Shown piece by piece: positions 1 to 5,570 of a stretch of 9,344 bases of DNA. The stretch lies in the NCBI GenBank assembly GCA_026990615.1, contig JALXDB010000015.1, forward strand, positions 1 to 9,344, given 5' to 3'. The position numbers were made by a program, and so were the translations under genes. The notes below the pieces were generated by a model. That model made no database searches. It had not been told where the DNA came from and saw only the letters and a list, made by a program, of their open reading frames with translations. Position 1 is the stretch's first letter. Every line of letters begins with the position of its first letter. This stretch comes from Spirochaetota bacterium (GTDB lineage Bacteria > Spirochaetota > B62-G9).

Positions 1-2058
1 ATTATTTTTATCTTCAAGAAAGGCTTTGGCCAAAGGCACAACTTTTTCTGTTCCGATATCTCCCATTGCCATCAAAATATCTATCTGAAGACTCCTGTTC
101 TCTTCATTGTTGAAGGCCTTTGTTAGAGCCTTTACTATCTCCTGAGAGTTATTGCCAAGCATGTTTAAAGTGTGGATAATTTCTCTTTTTATCTGTCTGT
201 TCTGTTCGCTTAGAAGAAGCCGGGATAGAAAAGAGTAAACCTTCCTGTTGTTTGTCTTGAGCTTTCCAATAGACCGAATTGCAAAGAACCTCATCATTGT
301 GTACTTTTCATCCTGTAGCTTTATTATGTTTAACAACGATCCGACAACATCGTATCTTGAATTTGAATAGCCTATTTCTCCAAGCGCCCTGATGGCGTTG
401 GTTCTTACGGAGATTGGCTGGGATTCATTGGTGGCGATTTGCAGGAGCTCTGAAACAATGGTGATGTTGTCTATCTTGCCGAGCTTATAGATTCCCCATG
501 TGGCATTTTCTCTCACCCTTTTGTAGTCGCTTTTAAGAAGGTACAGAAAGGTTGGAATCGCCACAGGATCTTTTATCTGACTGAGAATCTCCGAGCCGTT
601 AATCAAAACATTCTTGTCTTTGCTGCGCATCAGCACGTTGCTTACTGCGGTTGCAACGGCTTTTGGATTTTTCTTGCTCTGATTTAAAATGGCCTGTTTT
701 GCAACCTGCTGGATAGATTCATCGGGATACCCGATATGTTCTATTAACTTACCCATAACAAGCTCTGTTCTTGGCTCATCTGCATAGATTCGAAGAATTG
801 CCTTTCTAACTTCCGGATCCAGGTCCTTTTTCTTCAGAAGGTATCCGAAGGTGTTTATATAGTTCGGGGCTTTGAGTTTATGAATGGCCCTTATCAGTTC
901 AAGCTGGATTGGCGGGTCTGTCTCTTTTTTTAAAAGGGCGTTTAACTCGTTTACAGCGTTGAAGGCATTAAGGTTTGCAAGACCCCTAATTGCAATCATT
1001 CTGAAATACGAATCTTCGGATTTCAGGTATTTAGAGAATAGAGGTACAAGAGTTGGGTCCTGATACTTTTCCGAGGCATTTGAAAGGGCGAAGAGGACCT
1101 CTTTTTTTACTTTTATGTTCTGCATCTCATCCTTTGAGGAGAGCATCTCCTTCAATTTATCAACAACTTTTTTATTGCCTATATTTCCAAGTGCTCTGAT
1201 GATTTCGAGTTTTATCTCTATCGGTTGCTCTTTCTGAAGCTCCCTTAGAAGTCTTTTAGTGGCTATGGAGTTTCCAATTTCTCCAAGGGCACGTATTACG
1301 TATTTTTTGTACTTTACTTCTGATAGAAAATCCATCAGGTAGCTTACGGCGAAGTCCTGTTTTAGTTTTCCGACAACGTTAATTGCTGTAACTACTTCGG
1401 GGTCTTCCTCTTTTGTCTTTTTTGCATTCAGTATTCTATTTATCATTATACTTGTAAGGATATTTTTATTCTCACGGCTAATATCCGAAGGAATATTAAA
1501 TCCCTCATTTATTATCTTTAAGAACTCCTTTCTTGCATTTATAAGCTGTTCTTCGCTGCTTTTACCTTCTTTTTTGTACGAATTTATCATTACAGTTATG
1601 AGTTCCTTCAGCTTTTCCTCTGTTTTCTGCTGCTCAGAAGATGTTGTGACTCTTTTCCCCAGTTTTTGCATTTCCTCCCTGCGTTTTTCAATCTCGTAAA
1701 TTTTTATCCTATACTGCAGGGCAACAATCTCTGAAATTACCCCCTGTGGCCTGTCGAGGATCTCTTTAACTCTTCTAACTTTATCGAGTGGCAGAAACAT
1801 GTAGTAGTTGATGATAAAATCCAAGACTTCCTTTCCCTGGAGCAGGTTGTCCTTCACAACAGTTTCGGGGATGTATTCGTTTAGTTCATCGTTCTGGTCC
1901 GGTTTTCCGTTGTTGTTTAGATCGATGTATCCCTGCTTAAGTTCGGGGAAGATTTTCATTAATGCCCTGTTTAAAGGGCTGTCGACTACGGTTATAGCCT
2001 GAAGATTGACGGCAATTAAGGAAAAGCAAATTACAAAAAGTAAAAAAATCTTTTTCAT
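1..2058 (-). CDS. Exported HEAT-repeat protein with N-terminal EF-hand-like loop (3' end outside window)
   Basis: The frame is open without a stop from the ATG at 2056-2058 to the window edge, giving 686 residues and continuing beyond. Residues 1-21 look like a Sec signal peptide: MKK, a hydrophobic core, then cleavage plausible after LQA. There is no convincing lipobox, so the protein is probably periplasmic or surface-located. Residues 46-58 (DLNNNGKPDQNDE) match a calcium-binding EF-hand loop, with acidic or amide residues at 1, 3, 5, 9 and 12 and Gly at 6. Residues 110-160 are charged and helical, possibly a coiled coil. From about 218 onward there are successive HEAT-type helical pairs, recognisable by motifs such as VIRALGEIGN (254-263), IIRALGNIGN (286-295), NAIRALGEIG (554-563) and MAMGDIG (663-669). 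HEAT solenoids are protein-binding scaffolds, and no catalytic motif is seen. The Shine-Dalgarno is poor: GAGGT lies about 15 nt from the ATG. The signal peptide still favours this start. The gene is divergent from the radical SAM gene. Exact partner unknown. Confidence 0.88.
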   Translation of the reverse strand, partial: MKKIFLLFVICFSLIAVNLQAITVVDSPLNRALMKIFPELKQGYIDLNNNGKPDQNDELNEYIPETVVKDNLLQGKEVLDFIINYYMFLPLDKVRRVKEILDRPQGVISEIVALQYRIKIYEIEKRREEMQKLGKRVTTSSEQQKTEEKLKELITVMINSYKKEGKSSEEQLINARKEFLKIINEGFNIPSDISRENKNILTSIMINRILNAKKTKEEDPEVVTAINVVGKLKQDFAVSYLMDFLSEVKYKKYVIRALGEIGNSIATKRLLRELQKEQPIEIKLEIIRALGNIGNKKVVDKLKEMLSSKDEMQNIKVKKEVLFALSNASEKYQDPTLVPLFSKYLKSEDSYFRMIAIRGLANLNAFNAVNELNALLKKETDPPIQLELIRAIHKLKAPNYINTFGYLLKKKDLDPEVRKAILRIYADEPRTELVMGKLIEHIGYPDESIQQVAKQAILNQSKKNPKAVATAVSNVLMRSKDKNVLINGSEILSQIKDPVAIPTFLYLLKSDYKRVRENATWGIYKLGKIDNITIVSELLQIATNESQPISVRTNAIRALGEIGYSNSRYDVVGSLLNIIKLQDEKYTMMRFFAIRSIGKLKTNNRKVYSFLSRLLLSEQNRQIKREIIHTLNMLGNNSQEIVKALTKAFNNEENRSLQIDILMAMGDIGTEKVVPLAKAFLEDKNN

Positions 2059-2106
2059 AACGGTTTATCTTTTACCTCTTTCTTTGGGTTGATTTTATCA
2101 AACCAA

Positions 2107-2135
2107 AGTATAGTGGGTTTTAAAGGGTTTTTCAA
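2107..2135 (-). promoter_or_regulatory. Sigma-70-type promoter of the HEAT-repeat gene
   Basis: Read on the minus strand, there is a -35 box TTGAAA (2135-2130), a spacer of exactly 17 bp, and a -10 box TATACT (2112-2107). Each hexamer matches 5 of 6 consensus positions. The predicted transcription start is near 2100, giving a leader of about 42 nt before the ATG. The spacer contains two GGGTTTT units (plus-strand reading, 2115-2121 and 2125-2131) spaced 10 bp apart. An imperfect inverted repeat (2087-2104, GGTT-GAT with ATC-AAACC) overlaps the predicted start. Either could serve an operator role, but that is speculation. Confidence 0.6.
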
Positions 2136-2174
2136 AATTATCTACGGTTTAAAGATTTTGAAGATAGGTCAAAA

Positions 2175-2197
2175 ACTGCGATGAAATTTATCGCAGT
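2175..2197. promoter_or_regulatory. 23-bp palindrome, candidate enhancer site for an NtrC-type activator
   Basis: Two perfect 8-bp arms, ACTGCGAT (2175-2182) and ATCGCAGT (2190-2197), flank a 7-bp AT-rich centre whose inner positions are also partly symmetric. The arms stand out as GC-containing in very AT-rich intergenic DNA. The centre lies about 108 bp upstream of the start predicted for the sigma-54 promoter. That is the usual range for upstream activator sites of Fis-type-HTH sigma-54 activators. Which regulator binds is inferred. The response regulator encoded at 7681-9111 is the local candidate. No second copy of the arms was noticed in the window's other intergenic regions. Confidence 0.6.
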
Positions 2198-2215
2198 ACA
2201 GATATCTATTGTAAA

Positions 2216-2229
2216 TATGATCAATCATA
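2216..2229. repeat. Short perfect inverted repeat in the divergent control region
   Basis: TATGAT and ATCATA flank a 2-bp CA centre (2222-2223). It lies between the larger palindrome and the sigma-54 promoter, just upstream of an isolated TATAAT hexamer at 2236-2241. In AT-rich DNA a 6-bp arm can arise by chance, so a protein-binding role is only possible. Confidence 0.3.
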
Positions 2230-2267
2230 ATTCCTTATAATATAGATAATTACACGTAAGTAGTGGT

Positions 2268-2283
2268 TGGCATATCTTTTGCT
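2268..2283 (+). promoter_or_regulatory. Sigma-54 (RpoN) -24/-12 promoter of the radical SAM gene
   Basis: TGGCAT (2268-2273), five bases, then TTGCT (2279-2283) matches the RpoN consensus TGGCAC-N5-TTGCW at all but one position. The invariant GG (2269-2270) and GC (2281-2282) are separated by the required 10 bp. The predicted start is near 2294, leaving a very short leader of about 18 nt that still contains the full Shine-Dalgarno of the next gene. Such promoters need an AAA+ enhancer-binding activator, and one is encoded in this window. I saw no other comparable -24/-12 site in the window. Confidence 0.82.
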
Positions 2284-2297
2284 TTAATTTTTTCGAA

Positions 2298-2303
2298 AGG
2301 AGG
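2298..2303 (+). promoter_or_regulatory. Strong ribosome binding site deciding the radical SAM start
   Basis: AGGAGG lies 8 nt before the ATG at 2312. An in-frame GTG at 2303-2305 begins inside this Shine-Dalgarno and would add only three residues (M/V-G-D). It has no ribosome binding site of its own, so the ATG at 2312 is preferred. Confidence 0.85.
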
Positions 2304-2311
2304 TGGGTGAT

Positions 2312-3823
2312 ATGGAGCTTGAAAAAGTGATGAATACGCGTGTTGTTAGGTCTCTGGCAAAGTACTATGCGGGAAAGGGCAAGAGACACGTTAAAAATCT
2401 TTTCACCTTTGAGGATGAAAAATTTAAGCTACCCTCTCTCATGAGCATGCCTTTAAGAATTGTTCTCGGAATAGCTATGAAAAAGATGGGAGTTACAAAG
2501 GAAATAAAGAAAGGATTTTTTTCTCAGAGGCATAATCTTCAAACTATAGATAATATTTTAAAAACGTTAGCCTATAATGGTTTGTCCCAGCCGTTCAGGA
2601 TGTACGGACCGGCATTGATTGTCTGGAATTACACCAATGTGTGCAATTTAAGGTGCAGATACTGTTATCAGTCTGCTGGAAGGCCGCTCCCCGATGAACT
2701 AACACTCGAGGAGAAGATAGACCTCATCAATCAAATGGTTGAAGCGGGTACAGCTTTTCTGGCCTTTTCAGGAGGAGAGCCTATATTAGGTCCCCATTTC
2801 TGGGATGTGCTTAAGTATGCCAGCAGATTCCTGCATATCAGTATTGCTACAAATGGAACTCTTCTGGAGGATAGGAAACTGGTTGAAAAATTAGCAGATT
2901 TTGGAGCAAAAAATGTGTTTGTAAGCCTGGACGGTGCGACACCTGAATCCCATGACTATATAAGGGGGCACGGAAACTTTAACAGGACAATAAGAGGTAT
3001 AGAGAATCTTGTAGCCAATCCGTATTTGAATGTGGGAATCAACATGGTTGTAACAAAAAGGAATTATCATGAGGTGGAGGATGTTTTAAAGCTCGCCGTT
3101 GAATTGGGTGTAAACTCTTTTACCCATTACAATTTTATTCCCACCGGAAGGGGAAAAGAGGATTATGAGCAGGACCTTTCACCCGAGGAGAGAGAGGACC
3201 TTTTGAATCTCCTGTACGATTGGTTTGAAAGGAGAAAAGAAACAGGGCTTAATATTATAAGCACGTCGCCGGAGTTTGCGAGGATAATATACGACAGGTC
3301 GGGAGGCAGGTCAGCCGGGTTGTTTCATTACTCTGCGGATAGTGGAACTGTTATTAGCGGTGTTATTAAATATGCAGGTGGATGCGGTGCAGGTAGAGTG
3401 TATGCTGCAGTTCAGCCAAACGGCCTGGTCAGTCCGTGTGTATTTATGCCGGATGTGATAGTTGGCAATGTAAGGGAAAAGAGATTGATAGATATATGGA
3501 GGGAATCGGACCTCATGTGGGCTCTTTCTGACAGGGAGAATTACCACTTCAACTGCCCCAAATACAGGTATATCTGCGGTGGATGCAGGGCAAGGGCATA
3601 TGCCTACGGAGACATACTGGGGGGTGACCCTGGATGTCTTGTCTATAAAAAGCTTAAAGAAGAGATGGATAAGATTAAATATATTGAAGAGCTTAATGAA
3701 AAGGCGACCATGGAAAAAGAAGCGGTCAATGCAGCCAATGTTGAAGGTGAAAAAGCTGTAGCTTTCGTAGCAGATAAAAAGTATGGTAAGAGTATTATAG
3801 AAGAGGTTGGTGCTGGTACCTGA
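2312..3823 (+). CDS. Radical SAM/SPASM-domain enzyme with N-terminal extension
   Basis: The protein has 503 residues. Residues 1-100 form a basic, mostly helical extension that is not part of the radical SAM core. The core begins near residue 101 with the CX3CX2C cluster motif (C111, C115, C118), which binds the SAM-ligating 4Fe-4S cluster. It continues with the GGEP motif (154-157) and typical TIM-barrel strands such as SIATNGT (177-183) and VFVSLDG (202-208). A C-terminal SPASM-type region (about 355-441) has C358, C376, C415, C422, C425 and C441, including a CGGCRARAYA stretch, and should bind auxiliary iron-sulfur clusters. This region resembles those of the NirJ/AhbC/AhbD heme-biosynthesis enzymes and of peptide-modifying maturases. 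The long N-terminus and the charged tail (about 450-503) do not fit the usual heme enzymes, so the substrate is unassigned. The protein is cytoplasmic, with no signal peptide. It is monocistronic, with a sigma-54 promoter directly upstream, and convergent with the lipoprotein gene. Confidence 0.92.
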   Translation: MELEKVMNTRVVRSLAKYYAGKGKRHVKNLFTFEDEKFKLPSLMSMPLRIVLGIAMKKMGVTKEIKKGFFSQRHNLQTIDNILKTLAYNGLSQPFRMYGPALIVWNYTNVCNLRCRYCYQSAGRPLPDELTLEEKIDLINQMVEAGTAFLAFSGGEPILGPHFWDVLKYASRFLHISIATNGTLLEDRKLVEKLADFGAKNVFVSLDGATPESHDYIRGHGNFNRTIRGIENLVANPYLNVGINMVVTKRNYHEVEDVLKLAVELGVNSFTHYNFIPTGRGKEDYEQDLSPEEREDLLNLLYDWFERRKETGLNIISTSPEFARIIYDRSGGRSAGLFHYSADSGTVISGVIKYAGGCGAGRVYAAVQPNGLVSPCVFMPDVIVGNVREKRLIDIWRESDLMWALSDRENYHFNCPKYRYICGGCRARAYAYGDILGGDPGCLVYKKLKEEMDKIKYIEELNEKATMEKEAVNAANVEGEKAVAFVADKKYGKSIIEEVGAGT

Positions 3824-3854
3824 AACAGTGTAATTTCTGCTTGTAGTAGTTAAA

Positions 3855-3916
3855 GGACCCGGCATTAGATTTACACATGAAGGAATATTTCTAAACTGAT
3901 TCCTAATGCCCGGGCC
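3855..3916. terminator. GC-rich long stem-loop between convergent genes, possible bidirectional terminator
   Basis: The left arm GGACCCGGCATTAG (3855-3868) pairs with the right arm CTAATGCCCGGGCC (3903-3916) at 12 of 14 positions, enclosing a 34-nt loop. Inside it, GGAAT (3882-3886) can pair with ATTCC (3899-3903), overlapping the outer stem by one base. It sits about 30 nt after the radical SAM stop and about 40 nt after the lipoprotein stop on the other strand. This fits a terminator or mRNA 3'-end protector for both. No clear U-run follows on either strand, so it is not a textbook intrinsic terminator. A short dispersed repeat element is an alternative. Confidence 0.5.
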
Positions 3917-3958
3917 CTGCATTAAAAATCTCCATAAGTAATTTTACTGGTCATGCCT

Positions 3959-5434
3959 TTATGAACCCAGCCTGGATCTATTGATCCAGCTGAATGAGTA
4001 GCTCATTCCATTATTGATGATTCCTATGGTAATTCCCGATATGCTGTTCTGGTCCGGGGTCTGCCAGTTGTAGTTCCATTCCCCGGTGGGTGTTACCACT
4101 GTATCCTCCGGAACAATCGATCGTATATATTCATCATCAACATTTTCATCTGAACTCCAGATTGTAATTGTAATGGCGTTGTTCTCAGTGTGCAGGATGG
4201 AGCTTTGAAGCACCGGGTCGTCACCCGTAATCTCTGTATATGGAGGATCGGATGTTGGATCATAAACGTACCATTTAATATTAATTGAGGTGATTATATT
4301 GTTATCATCTACGTTTGCCTTTAAAACCGGGACAAATATCTTCGGGTAACCATTTGCATCCTCTGAATAAGTTGAATTTATATCGTAGTAAGCATACGGA
4401 GTGCCATCTTTGTTAAGCGCCCAGAAGCCGGGAGGAAATCCAGGATTGCCATTTATATGAACAGAAAAATATGCCAGCATAAATCTGAATGTACCGTACT
4501 CTATGGTTGGATCTGAGTTACCATCTAAATAAATTGGGGTTGTATTATCGTATGTGGTTGTTTGAGAACTGTCATCGAAGTTTTCCATTTGAACGGTATC
4601 GGGGGGAGTCAGAGTTATGGGTATATCAGCGTTGTTGCTGTAAACGGAGAGGTCCATTCCAGTAAAGGCCGGATCATTGGTTTTAAACAGCATGCTTCCA
4701 AGAGAGGTAAAATATGGATTGTTTACAATGTCACCGGGATTTGCCCACCGGTTTTCAATCATATCCAGGGAATCCCTGAAGGTAAACTCCGGAAGTACAG
4801 TGTACCAGATATCGTTAGCTTTATCGTAGTTAATGTACAGATTTTTTATAAACTTCAGCATATCATCTGTCTGAGCAATTTTCTTTAACTGATCAACGGT
4901 TAATGTAAACTGGTCCGCGTTTTCTTCTTCACTATTTGAAGACTTTATTTCATCCGAGTCTGCCTGTGTATCCATGGCTCCCAGGTTTATTTCATCACCC
5001 GATGCTTCGGATACGGGCAGTTTCAAAAGATTATCATCGCCCGTTCCCATAGTTACATAACCCACTACCTGATCTTTTTTATCCGATTGTGTGGAATCGA
5101 TAAGCAGCAACACCCAGTTTTCGCTTATCCCGGTATCTACAGAAACTGAAAATGATCCGTCAGCGTTTATATCTATAAGTTCAGCATACTTCATACCATA
5201 TGGCATGTTGTATGGATCACCGTCGCCAATGGGTGCTACCCATATTTTGTCAACGTTATTATCAATCACTTTTTGGCCTGATAGAGACCTCATAATGTTA
5301 TCATTTAGTACCCCGAGTATGTGTACAATTTTTCCAATATCCGCATCAGAGGATTTTAAGCCGCAGCCCGCAAGAAGGATGATACTAATAATAATTACAA
5401 TTAGGAATAATGCAGATTTTTTTGATAGTTTCAT
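3959..5434 (-). CDS. Secreted lipoprotein of unknown function
   Basis: The protein has 491 residues. The N-terminus is a clear lipoprotein signal: basic MKLSKK, a hydrophobic stretch (9-20) and the lipobox LAGC, with C24 as the lipidated cysteine. The +2 residue is Gly, so there is no Asp inner-membrane retention signal, and an outer-membrane or surface location is likely. Residues about 62-112 (IWVAPIGDG ... DINADGSFSVSVDTG ... WVLLLIDS) look like a beta-sandwich of the carboxypeptidase-regulatory or transthyretin-like type. Residues about 153-176 are an acidic, Ser-rich linker. The rest is Asp/Asn/Thr-rich and probably mostly beta structure, with no catalytic motif recognised. The start is supported by an AAGGGGG ribosome binding site 5-6 nt upstream. 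The gene is convergent with the radical SAM gene and divergent from the kinase gene. I do not recognise the family, and binding or structural roles are only guesses. Confidence 0.85.
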   Translation of the reverse strand: MKLSKKSALFLIVIIISIILLAGCGLKSSDADIGKIVHILGVLNDNIMRSLSGQKVIDNNVDKIWVAPIGDGDPYNMPYGMKYAELIDINADGSFSVSVDTGISENWVLLLIDSTQSDKKDQVVGYVTMGTGDDNLLKLPVSEASGDEINLGAMDTQADSDEIKSSNSEEENADQFTLTVDQLKKIAQTDDMLKFIKNLYINYDKANDIWYTVLPEFTFRDSLDMIENRWANPGDIVNNPYFTSLGSMLFKTNDPAFTGMDLSVYSNNADIPITLTPPDTVQMENFDDSSQTTTYDNTTPIYLDGNSDPTIEYGTFRFMLAYFSVHINGNPGFPPGFWALNKDGTPYAYYDINSTYSEDANGYPKIFVPVLKANVDDNNIITSINIKWYVYDPTSDPPYTEITGDDPVLQSSILHTENNAITITIWSSDENVDDEYIRSIVPEDTVVTPTGEWNYNWQTPDQNSISGITIGIINNGMSYSFSWINRSRLGS

Positions 5435-5520
5435 TAAGGCCCCCTTTTTAAAAATGTTAAATAAAAGGTTAAACTATTCGATTTTAGCTTTCAAATTTTT
5501 CTACAAAATTGTTAAAATTT

Positions 5521-5548
5521 TTGATAATTTGGTGTTTAATTGAATAAA
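5521..5548 (+). promoter_or_regulatory. Weak candidate sigma-70-type promoter for the kinase operon
   Basis: TTGATA (5521-5526, 5 of 6 to the -35 consensus) is followed by a 16-bp spacer and AATAAA (5543-5548, 4 of 6 to the -10). In such AT-rich DNA a match of this quality is common by chance. No sigma-54 site is seen upstream of the kinase, which argues against simple sigma-54 autoregulation. Confidence 0.25.
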
Positions 5549-5569
5549 CCAAATAAACACAATAAACAT
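5543..5569 (+). repeat. Three tandem 9-bp repeats directly before the kinase start codon
   Basis: AATAAACCA, AATAAACAC and AATAAACAT follow one another without gap and end one base before the ATG at 5571. The shared core AATAAAC recurs exactly every 9 bp. The first unit also forms an imperfect inverted repeat with upstream TTGGTG (TTGG at 5529-5532, CCAA at 5549-5552). The repeats fill the place where a Shine-Dalgarno would be expected, and none is present. Confidence 0.65.
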
Positions 5570-5570
5570 T

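Noticed and set aside
2181..2240. A 19-residue plus-strand open frame starting in the palindrome, considered as a precursor peptide for the radical SAM enzyme
   Set aside because: There is no adequate Shine-Dalgarno. The frame overlaps the palindrome and the second inverted repeat and ends upstream of the predicted sigma-54 start, so that promoter would not transcribe it. The peptide has no Cys, Gly-rich core or leader-like features.
2209..2241. Sigma-70 promoter using the perfect TATAAT at 2236-2241
   Set aside because: The nearest -35-like hexamer, TTGTAA (2209-2214), is 21 bp away, and at 17 bp spacing the sequence is AAATAT. A secondary activator-dependent promoter is possible but not supported.
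3311..3922. A 203-codon open frame on the minus strand
   Set aside because: It overlaps the 3' part of the radical SAM gene, whose catalytic and SPASM motifs are clear in the other strand. The minus-strand product shows no domain and its frame is explained by the coding bias opposite.
5091..5543. A 150-codon plus-strand open frame
   Set aside because: It lies antisense over the lipoprotein signal peptide and N-terminus and then runs into the AT-rich intergenic region. It has no ribosome binding site and no recognisable domain.
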